A stretch of DNA of 64,000 nucleotides from Gammaproteobacteria bacterium (GCA_030427085.1 JAUHXH010000001.1:434001-498000); one strand, 5' to 3'. Numbered from the stretch's first letter, positions 1-10,884 are shown. Program-made: numbers and translations. Notes: generated from the letters alone by a model not told the origin.

Positions 1-413
1 AAGTTGGCTTCGTATTCCAGTCCTTCCAGTTGCTGCCCGCACTCACTGCTTTGGAAAACGTGATGCTGCCCCTGGAACTGAAAGGACAGGCCGATCCGCA
101 ACACGCAGCAGAAGACTATCTGACCCGGGTTGGTTTGGCCGATCGCTTCGATCACTACCCACGACAACTCTCGGGGGGTGAGCAGCAGCGCGTTGCCATC
201 GCCCGCGCCTTTGCCGCGCGCCCACGCCTGTTGTTTGCCGACGAACCCACCGGCAACCTCGACACCGCCACTGGCGCCCATATCAGCGATCTCTTGTTCG
301 AGCTCAATGCCCAGGAAAGTACCACGCTGGTTCTGGTAACCCATGAAGAGCGTCTCGCCGAACGCTGTGATCGCCGCTTGCGGATGCAGGCCGGCGAGCT
401 GTCGGAGTCCTGA
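1..413 (+). CDS. ybbA: ABC transporter ATPase, YbbA/LolD-like (5' end outside window)
   Basis: This is the C-terminal part of an ABC ATPase that powers the FtsX-type permease encoded next to it. The reading frame is already open at position 3 and begins inside the Q-loop (FVFQSFQ), so Walker A lies upstream of the window. Visible motifs are the signature LSGGEQQRVAIARA, Walker B LLFADEP followed by the D-loop GNLD, and the H-loop VTHEE. The phrase LTALENVMLPLEL is typical of the LolD/MacB/YbbA group. The stop is three bases before the ybbP start, so the two are co-translated. Membership of the YbbA-YbbP pair rests on the partner; the substrate is unknown. Related pairs act on envelope lipids or lipoproteins. 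Confidence 0.85.
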   Translation, partial: VGFVFQSFQLLPALTALENVMLPLELKGQADPQHAAEDYLTRVGLADRFDHYPRQLSGGEQQRVAIARAFAARPRLLFADEPTGNLDTATGAHISDLLFELNAQESTTLVLVTHEERLAERCDRRLRMQAGELSES

Positions 414-416
414 GCC

Positions 417-2891
417 GTGTCGGTAAGCGCCGGAAAGATGTTGCTGCGCGACTGGCGCGGCGGTGAGCTGGGTATTTTGTTGGCAGCGCTGGTTGTTGCC
501 GTGGCCATCGTGTCCGGGATCAGTGCCTTCGCTGCCCGGCTGCAGTCCGCTCTGGAACTGGAAAGCCATCGTTTTCTGGCGGCGGATCAGGTGGTGGCCA
601 GTTCGCGACCCTTGCCCGATAGCTGGCTTGAAGAGGGGCGTTCACAGGGGCTTGCAACGGCTCGCATCCTGACTTTTCCTTCGATGGTGTTCGCCGGTGA
701 GGACCACATGTACCTCGCCTCAGTGAAAGCAGTGAGCGACCAGTACCCGCTGCGTGGAACGCTCACCGTTGCCGACCAACCCTTTGCCCCGCGCACCGAT
801 GCACAGCGCGGACCCTCGCAAGGGGAGCTGTGGCTCGACTCTCGCCTGTTCCCATTGCTGGATGTCACCGTGGGTGATCGCGTGGAAATCGGTGAGGCCA
901 GCTTCCGAGTCAGTGCGGCCGCAGGGAGCGAGCCGGATCAGGGCGTGTCCTTCTTCGACTACGGCCCGCGGGTGTTGATGCATATCGACGACATTCCCGC
1001 GACCGGCGTGGTCCAACCCGGTTCTCGGGTGCGCTATCGCCAGCTGTATGCCGGAGAAACCAGTCAACTCGAAGATTTTGTGGGCTGGCTGGAACCGCAG
1101 CTGGAGGCGGGGCAACGGCTGCGCGGCGTCAGTGATGGTCAGCCCAGTGTGGGTTCGGCGCTGGAGCGGGCAGAACGCTTCTTATTGCTTGCAGGCTCAC
1201 TGGCGGTAGTACTCGCCGGGGTTGCAGTAGCACTGGCAGCACGCCGCTTCAGCGAGCGTCATTGGGATTACGTGGCGATCCTGAAAAGTCTGGGGGCTTC
1301 ATCCGGTCGCATTACACGCTTGTACGGCAGTGCCCTGATATTGCTGGGCTTGGTCGCCACGGCCCTGGGTTGTGGTCTGGGCTGGCTGTTGCAGTCCGCC
1401 TTTTTCTCGGTATTTGCCGACGCGCTGCCGGTGCAGCCCGGACCGGCGGGGCCACGACCTTATCTGGTCGGTGGCGCCACCGCGCTGGTCTGTCTGGTCT
1501 GCTTCGCCTGGCCACCGCTTCGGCGTCTGGCGGGAGCGAGCCCATTGCGCGTGTTGCGGCGGGATGTGCCCGAGCAGAACGTTCGCAGTACCGGTGATTC
1601 ACTGGTGGGTCTGGCAGCAGTCACCGGCCTGATGTGGGCCTACAGCGCCGATCTGATGCTCACGCTGGCGGTACTCGCTGGATTGGCTTTAACCGTCACT
1701 GCCGGTTTTGGCCTGGCGCTGTTGCTATTGCGCGGCGGCCGAGCGGCGGGCATGAGCGCGGGCAGCATCTGGCGACTGGCCCTGGCCGGACTCCAACGTC
1801 GTGGTGCGGCCAATGCTATTCAAATCGTTATCTTCGCCATGGCCATCATGTTGCTGCTGGTGCTGGTTCTGGTGCGCACGACCTTGCTGGATGAATGGCG
1901 CGCGCAGGTGCCGGAAGGCACGCCTAACCACTTCATGCTCAACGTGGCGCCGGAGGAAGTGGTGGCGGTAGAGCAGTCATTGGCTGAGCGGGGGCTGCAG
2001 CGCGAGCTACTATTTCCGATGATTCGCGGCCGCATGATGGCCATCAACGATGAGGATCTGGCGGTCAGCAGTGACCGGGAAGAGGGGCGCCGCCAGCGGG
2101 AGTCCAATCTGACCTGGTCCCGCGAAGTACCCAGCGGTAACGTGCTGCTGGCGGGAGAGTGGTGGGACCCGGATACCGACGAGTCGTTGGTATCGCTGGA
2201 GCAGGAGTTTGCCGAGCGCGCCGGCATTCAGGTTGGGGATGACATCGAATTCCGCGTGGGCGCAACGAGCTTCAACGCCACTGTTTCCAGCCTGCGGGAA
2301 GTGGACTGGCAGTCCATGCAGCCCAACTTCTTCCTGGTATTCCCGCCCAAAGTGCTGGAGGGGCTGCCCGCCACTTTCATGACCAGCTTCCACCTGCCAG
2401 CCTCCGACAAGCTGTTCCTGAATGACTTCCTGCGGCGCTTCCCCACCGTGACGGTTATCGAAATGGATGTGGTAATCGACCAGGTACGCGGCATCGTCGA
2501 ACAGGTCAGCACCGCTATTGAGTGGGTACTGGCAGCCATCGTGCTGGCCGGTGTGCTGGTATTAATCGCCGGTGTGCAGGCCTCGGTGGACGAGCGCATG
2601 CACGAAAGCGCCATCCTGCGAGCCCTTGGTGCAAGGCGTGGCCTGATCCTGGGTGGCCTGCTGATCGAATTCGCAGCGATGGGCCTGTTTGCCGGCTTGT
2701 TGGCAACCTTGGGCGCAGAGCTGTCGGTGGCCATTTTGCAGGTCACCACGATGGAGATGGGCTACAGCGCGCATCCCTTCCTTTGGCCGCTCGGCGCGAT
2801 CATCGGTGTGGTGTTGATCGGCGGTTTCGGTGTGTACAGTTGCCGCCGGGTGGTGAGCAGCCCGCCCTTGTCGGTGTTGCGGGAGCTGTAG
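417..2891 (+). CDS. ybbP: FtsX-like ABC permease, YbbP family
   Basis: This 824-residue inner-membrane protein is the permease partner of the upstream ATPase. It has an N-terminal TM segment (about residues 15-38), a large periplasmic domain, a first FtsX-type bundle (about 255-370), further central TM helices, a second periplasmic domain and a C-terminal FtsX bundle (about 700-820). This duplicated layout is characteristic of YbbP. The GTG start at 417 lies three bases after the ybbA stop. The phrase HESAILRALGARRGLILG in the last bundle is the coupling region seen in FtsX/MacB permeases. The gene ends four bases before the convergent TetR gene. Function in the family is poorly defined, with lipid or lipoprotein handling in the envelope the usual guess. 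Confidence 0.85.
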   Translation: MSVSAGKMLLRDWRGGELGILLAALVVAVAIVSGISAFAARLQSALELESHRFLAADQVVASSRPLPDSWLEEGRSQGLATARILTFPSMVFAGEDHMYLASVKAVSDQYPLRGTLTVADQPFAPRTDAQRGPSQGELWLDSRLFPLLDVTVGDRVEIGEASFRVSAAAGSEPDQGVSFFDYGPRVLMHIDDIPATGVVQPGSRVRYRQLYAGETSQLEDFVGWLEPQLEAGQRLRGVSDGQPSVGSALERAERFLLLAGSLAVVLAGVAVALAARRFSERHWDYVAILKSLGASSGRITRLYGSALILLGLVATALGCGLGWLLQSAFFSVFADALPVQPGPAGPRPYLVGGATALVCLVCFAWPPLRRLAGASPLRVLRRDVPEQNVRSTGDSLVGLAAVTGLMWAYSADLMLTLAVLAGLALTVTAGFGLALLLLRGGRAAGMSAGSIWRLALAGLQRRGAANAIQIVIFAMAIMLLLVLVLVRTTLLDEWRAQVPEGTPNHFMLNVAPEEVVAVEQSLAERGLQRELLFPMIRGRMMAINDEDLAVSSDREEGRRQRESNLTWSREVPSGNVLLAGEWWDPDTDESLVSLEQEFAERAGIQVGDDIEFRVGATSFNATVSSLREVDWQSMQPNFFLVFPPKVLEGLPATFMTSFHLPASDKLFLNDFLRRFPTVTVIEMDVVIDQVRGIVEQVSTAIEWVLAAIVLAGVLVLIAGVQASVDERMHESAILRALGARRGLILGGLLIEFAAMGLFAGLLATLGAELSVAILQVTTMEMGYSAHPFLWPLGAIIGVVLIGGFGVYSCRRVVSSPPLSVLREL

Positions 2892-2895
2892 CGAC

Positions 2896-3525
2896 TCAGT
2901 CGCGGAAGCGAATACCGTCGATAAACGTATCCACACCAAGCCGCACCTGCTTGTCCAACTCGATGTGGCGTTCAAAGAGCTGCGGCTGGTCGATCGACAG
3001 AATGGCCAGCCCGTGGATGCCAGCCCAGGCGGCGTTGGACAGGTATTCAATGCTGTGCTGCTGGAACACATTCAGCTCCATACCGCGCCGCATGATCTTG
3101 CGCACTTCATCGTAGGTATCGCGAATGGCGTCCTGCAGTTCGGGGTACTGCTCAATCGGCTGCAGCGTGGGGCCGAACATCAGTTTGAACAGGTCCGGGC
3201 GGCTATCGGAGAAGCCGATATAGCGCTGTGCAAAGCGCTGTAGCTGCTGGGTGGGGCAGTCGTCGCCATCCAGGGCCGCTTCACGTAGAGCACTGACCAG
3301 CTCCCGATAACCCCGCGTTGCCAGCGCCGACAGCAATTCGTTCTTGTCGGAGAAGTGCCGGTAGGGCGCGGTTTGGGAAACACCGATAGCCCGTGCCAGG
3401 GCGCGTAAGCTGAGTCCGTCAATGCCGACTTCATGCAGTTGCTGTTCGGCGGTGTCGAGCAACTCAGCGCGCAGGTTGCCGTGATGATAGGTTTTAGTTA
3501 TTGCTTGATTCATGGGGCTAACCAT
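2896..3525 (-). CDS. TetR/AcrR-family transcriptional regulator
   Basis: This 209-residue protein is a one-component repressor with the TetR layout. An N-terminal helix-turn-helix (about residues 15-62) contains [24 protein letters not shown], which is interrupted here only for length, and the motif around YRHF is diagnostic. The C-terminal ligand-binding half resembles the WHG-type (TetR_C_13) domain. Two ATG starts are possible, four codons apart (3525 and 3513), and the shorter one begins [12 protein letters not shown]. It lies downstream of mdh on the same strand, separated by a terminator, and converges on ybbP. Target genes and ligand cannot be told from the sequence. Confidence 0.85.
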   Translation of the reverse strand: MVSPMNQAITKTYHHGNLRAELLDTAEQQLHEVGIDGLSLRALARAIGVSQTAPYRHFSDKNELLSALATRGYRELVSALREAALDGDDCPTQQLQRFAQRYIGFSDSRPDLFKLMFGPTLQPIEQYPELQDAIRDTYDEVRKIMRRGMELNVFQQHSIEYLSNAAWAGIHGLAILSIDQPQLFERHIELDKQVRLGVDTFIDGIRFRD

Positions 3526-3565
3526 ACACAGCTTTGCGGGGAGAGGGAACGCTCAGGCCGCGCAT

Positions 3566-3592
3566 AAAAAAGGCCGGGGAGTGCCCGGCCTT
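3566..3592 (-). terminator. Rho-independent terminator after mdh
   Basis: On the minus strand a 9-bp stem (AAGGCCGGG paired with CCCGGCCTT, 5-base loop) is followed by six T residues. It sits 24 bases past the mdh stop and about 40 bases before the TetR start, so it separates the two genes. Confidence 0.85.
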
Positions 3593-3615
3593 CTCGATAC
3601 GGTCGTAAGCGCCGA

Positions 3616-4596
<981 letters not shown>

Positions 4597-4639
4597 CGAA
4601 GGGGGTCCTCGTGAAGTTGGGTGGGCATTCGGGGCGCGT

Positions 4640-4667
4640 ATTATCTGCGATTGATTCTAAATTACAA
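4640..4667 (-). promoter_or_regulatory. Sigma-70-type promoter for mdh
   Basis: On the minus strand TTGTAA (4667-4662) and GATAAT (4645-4640) are separated by 16 bp. This would start transcription near 4633, about 37 bases before the mdh ATG. The -35 matches 4/6 and the -10 matches 5/6. Confidence 0.55.
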
Positions 4668-4751
4668 GCATTGGCTGGCTTGCAGCCCCCGTCTGGCGTG
4701 GACTTGCCGCGGGTGCAGGCGGTAAAATGCGCGGCCATTTACGAGCACACG

Positions 4752-5603
4752 GTGAGCAGGGTGCGGGAACTGTCGCGCAAGGAAAAGACCGAATTCAACA
4801 AGCTGCAGAAGCGCCTGCGGCGCAATGTCGGCAACGCGATTGCGGATTACAACATGATCGAGGACGGTGATCGGGTCATGGTGTGTCTGTCGGGCGGCAA
4901 GGATTCCTACGGCATGCTGGATGTGTTGCTCAACCTGCGGCACTCGGCGCCGGTGGACTTTGAGCTGATCGCGGTCAACCTGGACCAGAAGCAGCCCGGC
5001 TTTCCGGAAGAGGTGTTGCCGGCTTACCTCGAAGCGCTGGACATCCCGTTCTACATTCTCGAGAAAGACACCTACAGCATCGTGCGCGAAGTGGTGCCGG
5101 AGGGCAAAACCACGTGCGGGCTGTGCTCCCGCCTGCGCCGTGGCAGCCTGTACGGCTTCGCCAGTGACATCGGTGCCACCAAAATCGCTCTGGGTCACCA
5201 CCGGGACGACATCGTGGAAACGCTGTTCCTGAACATGTTCTTCGGTGGCAGCCTGAAGGCGATGCCGCCGAAACTGCTCAGCGATGACGGCAAGAATGTG
5301 GTGATTCGCCCACTGGCCTACTGCCGGGAGAAGGATCTGGCAGCGTACTCCGACTACAAGGCCTTCCCCATTATTCCCTGCAATCTGTGTGGTTCGCAGG
5401 AGAACCTGCAGCGGGTACAGGTGAAGAAGATGCTGACACAGTGGGAGCGGGAATACCCCGGTCGCACCGAAACCATCTTCCGCGCCATCCGCAATGTGGC
5501 GCCCTCGCAACTGGCGGACCGGGAACTGTTCGACTTCAGCAACCTGCGCGCTGAAGTGGATACGGGCCTCCATCTGCCCGGCATTCGCGTGGTCAACCTC
5601 TGA
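4752..5603 (+). CDS. ttcA: tRNA 2-thiocytidine(32) synthetase TtcA
   Basis: TtcA thiolates cytidine 32 in the anticodon loop of certain tRNAs using ATP and an iron-sulfur cluster. Seen here are the PP-loop SGGKDS (residues 47-52 from the chosen start), the first cysteine pair CGLC, the second pair CNLC, and the conserved [17 protein letters not shown]. The frame stays open back to 4611, but that extension runs through the mdh promoter and has no family similarity. Family members begin 10-15 residues before NKLQKRLRR, which fits GTG 4752 (GTG 4761 is the alternative). The result is 283 residues. ccmA follows 17 bases downstream, so read-through into the ccm operon is possible. Confidence 0.93.
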   Translation: MSRVRELSRKEKTEFNKLQKRLRRNVGNAIADYNMIEDGDRVMVCLSGGKDSYGMLDVLLNLRHSAPVDFELIAVNLDQKQPGFPEEVLPAYLEALDIPFYILEKDTYSIVREVVPEGKTTCGLCSRLRRGSLYGFASDIGATKIALGHHRDDIVETLFLNMFFGGSLKAMPPKLLSDDGKNVVIRPLAYCREKDLAAYSDYKAFPIIPCNLCGSQENLQRVQVKKMLTQWEREYPGRTETIFRAIRNVAPSQLADRELFDFSNLRAEVDTGLHLPGIRVVNL

Positions 5604-5620
5604 CTGTCGATGCACCCACT

Positions 5621-6259
5621 GTGAACGCAGACGCGCTGCTGTCGGCTCAGGACCTGAGCCTGAGCCGCGGTGGTCGCCAGTTATTCACCGGGCTCAGCTT
5701 TGATCTTCTGCCTGGGCAAATCATCCAGGTTGCCGGCGAGAATGGCGCCGGCAAAACCAGTTTGTTGCGGGTGCTGGCGGGGCTGGCGCGTTACAGCTAC
5801 GAAGGCCGTCTGTTCAGTCGTGGGCGAGCGCTGCCCGGCGATGGCACCTACCGCGAAGATTGCCTCTATCTCGGCCATCAGGCCGCAGTAAAAGGCCTGC
5901 TCACGCCGCGCGAGAATCTCGCCTGGCATGTGGACGGCGCGGGTGAGTATCCACTGGACGCCATTGACCAGGCCTTGCACAAGGTCGGTCTGTACGGCTA
6001 TGAAGACGTGGCCAGCCACCGGCTCTCCGCGGGGCAGCATCGCCGGGTCAATCTGGCGCGGCTCTACCTGACCCAGCGCCCGCTGTGGTTGCTGGATGAA
6101 CCCTTCACCGCGATTGATCGCGATGGCGTTGTGGCACTGGAAGCACATCTCTCAGAGCATGTAAGCGCCGGGGGGGCGGTACTGCTCACTTCTCACCAGC
6201 CTGTTGACGTGGCCTGTGAGCTGAAAATGCTCGACCTGCACACGGGGGCGCCGCGATGA
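5621..6259 (+). CDS. ccmA: Cytochrome c maturation ATPase CcmA
   Basis: CcmA is the ATPase of the CcmABCD complex, which releases haem-loaded CcmE during cytochrome c assembly. The 212-residue protein carries Walker A GENGAGKTS (39-47), the signature LSAGQHRRVNLARL, Walker B LWLLDEP and H-loop TSHQP. It opens the ccm operon, starts at GTG 5621, and overlaps ccmB by 4 bases (ATGA). It has no obvious promoter of its own in the 17-base gap after ttcA. Confidence 0.95.
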   Translation: MNADALLSAQDLSLSRGGRQLFTGLSFDLLPGQIIQVAGENGAGKTSLLRVLAGLARYSYEGRLFSRGRALPGDGTYREDCLYLGHQAAVKGLLTPRENLAWHVDGAGEYPLDAIDQALHKVGLYGYEDVASHRLSAGQHRRVNLARLYLTQRPLWLLDEPFTAIDRDGVVALEAHLSEHVSAGGAVLLTSHQPVDVACELKMLDLHTGAPR

Positions 6260-6945
6260 GTGCACCCACTGCCTTTGCCTTTTGCCGGCGCCTGCTGCGG
6301 CGGCAATGGGTACTGGCCGTTCGCCGCCCGGTCGAGGTGGCCAACCCGCTGCTGTTTTTCTTCATGGCGATTGCTTTGTTTCCCTTGGGGCTGGGGCCTG
6401 AACCCGACCGGCTCGCCAGCCTCGCGCCGGGGATCTTGTGGATTATCGCGCTGTTGTCCAATTTGCTCACTTCGGACAGCCTGTTTCGTTCGGACTTCGA
6501 TGACGGCAGTCTCGACCAGTTGCTGCTGTCCCCGCAGCCCCTCTACCTGAGCGTTCTGGCCTATGTGCTGGCCCAATGGCTGCTGACCGGGGCACTGCTG
6601 GCACTGATATCGCCCTTGTTTGCGGTAATGCTGAACCTGCCAGGTGAAGCGATAGGCACGTTGGTGTTGAGCCTGCTGCTCGGCACGGGTGTGTTGAGCC
6701 TGCTTGGTGGCATCGGGGCAGCCCTGACCGTGGGTTTGCAGCGCGGCGGAGTGTTGATCACTCTGTTGATACTGCCCCTGTATCTGCCCGTGCTGATTTT
6801 CGGTACCGCGGCGGTAGAGGCCTCGACTTCTGGCCTACCGGCCGGGCCGTACCTGGCGCTGCTGGGTGGTATGTTGAGTCTGGCGATTGCCCTGGCGCCC
6901 TTTGCCATGGCCGCTGGTCTGCGAATCTCCGCTGATGCCGGTTAA
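6256..6945 (+). CDS. ccmB: Haem exporter permease CcmB
   Basis: CcmB is the integral membrane subunit that pairs with CcmA. The 229-residue protein has about six hydrophobic segments. Its early motif RRPVEVANPLLFFFMAIALF and the stretch following SDSLFRSDFDDGSLDQLL are family hallmarks. The start overlaps the ccmA stop. A 66-base gap separates it from ccmC, the only real gap inside the operon. Confidence 0.94.
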   Translation: MSAPTAFAFCRRLLRRQWVLAVRRPVEVANPLLFFFMAIALFPLGLGPEPDRLASLAPGILWIIALLSNLLTSDSLFRSDFDDGSLDQLLLSPQPLYLSVLAYVLAQWLLTGALLALISPLFAVMLNLPGEAIGTLVLSLLLGTGVLSLLGGIGAALTVGLQRGGVLITLLILPLYLPVLIFGTAAVEASTSGLPAGPYLALLGGMLSLAIALAPFAMAAGLRISADAG

Positions 6946-6995
6946 GCGGCGCGTTTTGGTGCTCACAGCAGGGTGGGCAGCGGCCCCAAGCCCTG

Positions 6996-7001
6996 TATAA
7001 T
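6996..7001 (+). promoter_or_regulatory. Perfect -10 hexamer upstream of ccmC (tentative internal promoter)
   Basis: TATAAT lies 11 bases before the ccmC ATG in the only sizeable gap of the ccm operon. No acceptable -35 is found at 16-18 bp, and the distance to the start codon would give an almost leaderless transcript, so this may be chance. Confidence 0.2.
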
Positions 7002-7011
7002 TGCCGCCGCT

Positions 7012-7752
7012 ATGTGGTCTTTCTTTCATAAACTGGGCTCGCCGCCGTGGCTCTACGGCATCTCCGGCTCCATCCTGCGCTGGCTGTTACCTGCCTCGAT
7101 CGTGGCGTTATTGGCGGGGCTGGCCTGGGTGCTCCTCGTGGTACCGCCCGATTTTCGCCAGGGCAACAGCTATCGCATCATGTACATCCATGTCCCCACG
7201 GCTGTGGTGTCGATGGCGGGGTACTACGTGATGGCGATAGCCGGCGCCATTCATCTGATCTGGAAGATGAAAATGGCCGATGTGGCGATGAAGTGTGCCG
7301 CACCCATCGGCGCTGCGCTCACCTTCCTGGCGCTGGTTACTGGCGCCATCTGGGGCAAGCCTACCTGGGGTACCTGGTGGGTCTGGGATGCGCGGATTAC
7401 CTCAGTGCTGGTGCTGCTGTTCCTTTATCTGGGCGTTATCGCGCTCTATGAAGCCTTCGATAACAAGGAAGCCGCCAGCCGGGCCTGTGCGGTGCTGAGT
7501 CTGGTGGGCATGGTCAATATCCCCATCATCTACAAGTCCGTGGACTGGTGGTACAGCCTGCACCAGCCGGCTTCGATCAAATTCACCAGTGAGTCCACCA
7601 TGGATGCCTCCATGCTATACCCACTGCTTTACATGATTATTGTGTTTTACGCGCTCTACACCTGCTTGCTGCTGCTGAATATGCGTGCCGAATTGCTGGA
7701 CCGCGAGCGCAGCAAGGGCTGGGTGCGTGCGTTGCTGAAGGGCTCCCGATGA
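7012..7752 (+). CDS. ccmC: Haem transporter CcmC
   Basis: CcmC presents haem to CcmE at the periplasmic face. The protein has six TM helices and the tryptophan-rich WWD motif (GTWWVWDARITS), which is flanked by the haem-ligand histidines of the family (one in YIHVPTAVVSM). The frame is open from GTG 6973, but the ATG at 7012 gives 246 residues, the usual family length (about 245), and the N-terminus MWSFFHKLGSP. It overlaps ccmD by 4 bases. Confidence 0.95.
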   Translation: MWSFFHKLGSPPWLYGISGSILRWLLPASIVALLAGLAWVLLVVPPDFRQGNSYRIMYIHVPTAVVSMAGYYVMAIAGAIHLIWKMKMADVAMKCAAPIGAALTFLALVTGAIWGKPTWGTWWVWDARITSVLVLLFLYLGVIALYEAFDNKEAASRACAVLSLVGMVNIPIIYKSVDWWYSLHQPASIKFTSESTMDASMLYPLLYMIIVFYALYTCLLLLNMRAELLDRERSKGWVRALLKGSR

Positions 7753-7955
7753 ACTGGCAATTTGATTCGCTGGCAGCGTTGATGCAGATGGACGGCCACG
7801 GTGCTTTCGTGTGGAGCGCCTACGGCATAACGGCGCTCGTGCTGGCCATATTGTTGGTAGCGCCGCTGAATCGGCGCAAGCGCCTGTTAAGTGAAATTCG
7901 TGGCGAGCAGCGTCGCCAAAAGGCAGCGGAGGAAGCCCATGCATCCCGTTCGTAA
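7749..7955 (+). CDS. ccmD: Haem exporter subunit CcmD
   Basis: CcmD is a small single-pass protein needed for release of holo-CcmE from CcmABC. These 68 residues have one TM helix (about 22-40) followed by a basic cytoplasmic tail ([18 protein letters not shown]). The start overlaps the ccmC stop (ATGA) and the end overlaps ccmE by 17 bases. Identification rests on the position between ccmC and ccmE and on the topology. Confidence 0.9.
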   Translation: MNWQFDSLAALMQMDGHGAFVWSAYGITALVLAILLVAPLNRRKRLLSEIRGEQRRQKAAEEAHASRS

Positions 7956-8394
7956 GCGCCGCCTGATGATCGTACTGTTTATTGTGCTGTTCTCCAGCGT
8001 GGCGGTGGGTCTGGTGGTGTATGGCTTAAGTGGCAATATCAACCTGTTTTATCCACCGGCAGAAGTGGTGGCGGGTAAGGCCCCGGTGGGGCAGTCTATC
8101 CGTGTCGGTGGCATGGTGGTGGATGGCAGTATTCAGCGGGCCAGCGATAGCTTGCGCGTAGCGTTTGAGTTGACCGATTACAGCGGCACAGTGCCGGTGG
8201 TTTACGAAGGCATCCTGCCGGATCTGTTTGACGAGGGGCAGGGCGCGGTAGCGGCGGGGCAGCTCGATGCCAATGGCGTGCTACAGGCTACCGAAATCCT
8301 CGCCAAGCACGACGAAAATTACATGCCGCCGGAAGTGGCCGAGGCACTGGAAGCCTCCGGTAAGGCACCCCCCGGTGCGGGTTCCGGATCGTGA
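7939..8394 (+). CDS. ccmE: Periplasmic haem chaperone CcmE
   Basis: CcmE binds haem covalently through a histidine and passes it to CcmF/H. The haem motif is seen as H124-DEN-Y128 in [13 protein letters not shown]. An N-terminal anchor (about residues 9-30) precedes the beta-barrel domain. ATG 7939 is chosen over an upstream GTG at 7891 because it follows a GGAGGAAG ribosome-binding site and gives the normal arrangement HPVRKRRLM before the anchor (151 residues). The stop overlaps ccmF by 4 bases. Confidence 0.95.
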   Translation: MHPVRKRRLMIVLFIVLFSSVAVGLVVYGLSGNINLFYPPAEVVAGKAPVGQSIRVGGMVVDGSIQRASDSLRVAFELTDYSGTVPVVYEGILPDLFDEGQGAVAAGQLDANGVLQATEILAKHDENYMPPEVAEALEASGKAPPGAGSGS

Positions 8395-10364
8395 TTGCTG
8401 AAATCGGCCATTTTGCGCTGATTCTGGCGCTTTGCGTGGCCTTGCTGCTGGCGCTGGTGCCCGCCTGGGGTTGCCTGGTCGGCAACCAGCGCGCCATGGG
8501 GATGGCTCCTTCGCTGGCTGTTGGCCTGTTGTTGTTCTCCCTGATTGCCTTCGCTTGCCTGGCCACGGTTTTCCTGCAGGACGATTTCAGTGTCGCGTTG
8601 GTGGCCAACAACTCCAATACCTTGTTGCCAGACGCCTACAAATTTTCAGCGGTGTGGGGTAACCACGAGGGCTCGTTGCTGTTGTGGGTGCTGATCCTCG
8701 CCGGCTGGACCGCGGCCGTAGCCGTATTCAGCGCTCAGTTACCGCTGATAGTGCTGGCGCGGGTACTGGCGGTGATGGGGGCGATCTCGGTCGGCTTCCT
8801 GTCCTTCTCCATATTCACTTCCAACCCCTTCAGTCGCCTGTTGCCCAACACACCGATGGAGGGCATGGACCTGAATCCGCTGCTACAGGATCCGGGCCTG
8901 ATTATTCACCCGCCGATTCTGTACATGGGTTATGTCGGATTCTCCGTAGCCTTTGCCTTCGCCATCGCCGCGCTCTGGGGCGGACGACTGGACGCCGCCT
9001 GGGCGCGCTGGTCGCGGCCGTGGACCAACGTCGCCTGGGCCTTTTTGACCCTGGGCATCATGCTGGGTAGCTGGTGGGCCTATTACGAGCTCGGTTGGGG
9101 CGGCTGGTGGTTCTGGGATCCGGTTGAAAACGCGTCCTTCATGCCCTGGCTGGCCGGCACCGCGCTGGTTCATTCGCTGGCGGTGACTGAAAAACGCGGC
9201 CTGTTCAAAAGCTGGACGGTCCTGCTGGCGCTGTTCGCGTTTTCCCTGAGCCTGTTGGGTACTTTCCTGGTGCGCTCTGGCGTGCTGACTTCCGTGCATG
9301 CCTTTGCCACCGATCCAGCTCGAGGCCTGTTCATCCTGGTGTTCCTGGCCATCGTGGTCGGCGGTTCGCTGGTACTGTTCGCACTGCGGGCACCGGCGGT
9401 GAGCAGCCGGGTGCGCTTCGAGTGGTTGTCGCGCGACACCTTGTTGCTGTTCAACAATGTAGTATTCCTGGTGGCCACCATCACCGTGCTGTTCGGCACG
9501 CTGTTCCCATTGATCATGGACGCCTTTGGGCAGGGCAAGTACTCCGTCGGCCCGCCTTACTTTAATACGGTTTTCGTGCCGTTGATGGCACTGTTGGTGC
9601 CATTTATGGGGATTGGGCCGATCTCACGCTGGAAGCGCGATACCGCACGCCGCTGGCAGGCGGAGCTGCTGTTGCCCGCCCTGGTTGCGTTGATCTGTGG
9701 CCTGACCTTGCCCCTGTTCGGGGGTGAAGATTACAACGTGTGGGTGGCCATCGCCCTGGTGATGGCCTTCTGGTTGACCTTCGGCCTGCTGCGCGATTTG
9801 TGGCATCGCTGCGGCGCCAAACTCTCTGGTTTGCGCCGGCTCTCCCCCAGCTACTGGGGGATGGTGCTGGCCCACCTGGGTTTTGCCGCTGCCATTATCG
9901 GTGTGGTGTTGGCCAGCCAGTACAGTGAAGAACGCGATTTGCGCATGGAAGCCGGCCAGTCGGAAACCCTGGCGGGCTATCGATTCCAGTTGCTGGAAGT
10001 GGCACGCGTTCGCGGCCCCAACTATGTCGCTGACGAGGCCCGCTTTGAGGTTAGCCGCGATGGCAAACTGATAGCACGCCTGGCGCCGCAGAAACGGCAT
10101 TATCTGGCCGGTGGATCGATGATGACCGAGGCGGCGATCGACGCCGGCCTGTGGCGCGACATTTACGTTGCCATGGGTGAAGCTGTGGGTGAGGGTGGCT
10201 GGGCCATTCGCCTGCACTACAAACCCATGGTGCGCTGGATGTGGCTGGGTGCAATCCTGATGGGGGCCGGTGGCCTGCTGACCGTAGCAGATCGGCGCTA
10301 CCGTGGCAGAAAACAGCCGGCCAGTGACACAGTGGAGGCGGGTGCCCATGCCGGCGCGGCTTAA
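8391..10364 (+). CDS. ccmF: Haem lyase subunit CcmF
   Basis: CcmF works with CcmH/I to attach haem b to the CXXCH cysteines of apocytochromes. The 657-residue polytopic protein contains the WWD-type motif [19 protein letters not shown] (about residues 236-254), the conserved [20 protein letters not shown] segment, many TM helices and a periplasmic domain near the C-terminus. The start is GTG 8391, overlapping the ccmE stop. The 3' end overlaps ccmG. Confidence 0.95.
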   Translation: MIAEIGHFALILALCVALLLALVPAWGCLVGNQRAMGMAPSLAVGLLLFSLIAFACLATVFLQDDFSVALVANNSNTLLPDAYKFSAVWGNHEGSLLLWVLILAGWTAAVAVFSAQLPLIVLARVLAVMGAISVGFLSFSIFTSNPFSRLLPNTPMEGMDLNPLLQDPGLIIHPPILYMGYVGFSVAFAFAIAALWGGRLDAAWARWSRPWTNVAWAFLTLGIMLGSWWAYYELGWGGWWFWDPVENASFMPWLAGTALVHSLAVTEKRGLFKSWTVLLALFAFSLSLLGTFLVRSGVLTSVHAFATDPARGLFILVFLAIVVGGSLVLFALRAPAVSSRVRFEWLSRDTLLLFNNVVFLVATITVLFGTLFPLIMDAFGQGKYSVGPPYFNTVFVPLMALLVPFMGIGPISRWKRDTARRWQAELLLPALVALICGLTLPLFGGEDYNVWVAIALVMAFWLTFGLLRDLWHRCGAKLSGLRRLSPSYWGMVLAHLGFAAAIIGVVLASQYSEERDLRMEAGQSETLAGYRFQLLEVARVRGPNYVADEARFEVSRDGKLIARLAPQKRHYLAGGSMMTEAAIDAGLWRDIYVAMGEAVGEGGWAIRLHYKPMVRWMWLGAILMGAGGLLTVADRRYRGRKQPASDTVEAGAHAGAA

Positions 10365-10884
10365 GCTATTCCTGCCACTGGTTGTTTTCTTCGGACTGGC
10401 ACTGCTGCTGTTCCGGGGGCTGCAACTCGACCCGCGAGAACTGCCCTCGGCGCTGATCGACCAGCCGTTCCCCGCCTTCTCCCTGCCCAGCCTGGCCAGT
10501 GGCGAAACACTGAACGTGGAGGCTTTGCGCGGTGAAGTGGCCCTGTACAACATCTGGGCCACCTGGTGTTACACCTGCCGCGTGGAACACCCCTATCTGC
10601 TCAAATTGGCGCAGCAGGGCGTGCCCATATACGGCGTGAACTACAAAGATGAGCCGGAGGCCGCGCGCCGCTGGCTGGCCGAACTGGGCGACCCCTATCG
10701 CGACAACATCGTCGACCAGAAGGGCACACTGGGACTGGACCTCGGCGTTACCGGAGCGCCTGAGACCTATCTGGTGGATAAGCGCGGCGTGATTCGCTAT
10801 CGGCACGTGGGCGAAGTGAATGAGCGAGTGTGGAAGGGCACCCTTGAACCGCTCTACGACGAATTGCTGCGGGAGGATTCCTGA
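10348..10884 (+). CDS. ccmG: Thiol:disulfide oxidoreductase CcmG/DsbE
   Basis: CcmG is a membrane-tethered thioredoxin-fold protein that reduces apocytochrome cysteines or CcmH. The active site is WCYTC within WATWCYTCRVEHP. The protein also has the CcmG-specific glutamate region and the cis-proline in VTGAPETYLVD. An N-terminal anchor covers about residues 5-24. ATG 10348 gives 178 residues and overlaps ccmF by 17 bases. The start of ccmH overlaps by one base at its end (TGATG). Confidence 0.95.
   Translation: MPARLKLFLPLVVFFGLALLLFRGLQLDPRELPSALIDQPFPAFSLPSLASGETLNVEALRGEVALYNIWATWCYTCRVEHPYLLKLAQQGVPIYGVNYKDEPEAARRWLAELGDPYRDNIVDQKGTLGLDLGVTGAPETYLVDKRGVIRYRHVGEVNERVWKGTLEPLYDELLREDS

Noticed and set aside
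4611-4751. 47-codon N-terminal extension of ttcA
   Set aside because: It overlaps the divergent mdh promoter and has no similarity to TtcA proteins.
6973-7011. Upstream GTG start for ccmC
   Set aside because: It would add 13 residues not found in the family and lies over the TATAAT hexamer; ATG 7012 gives the standard length.
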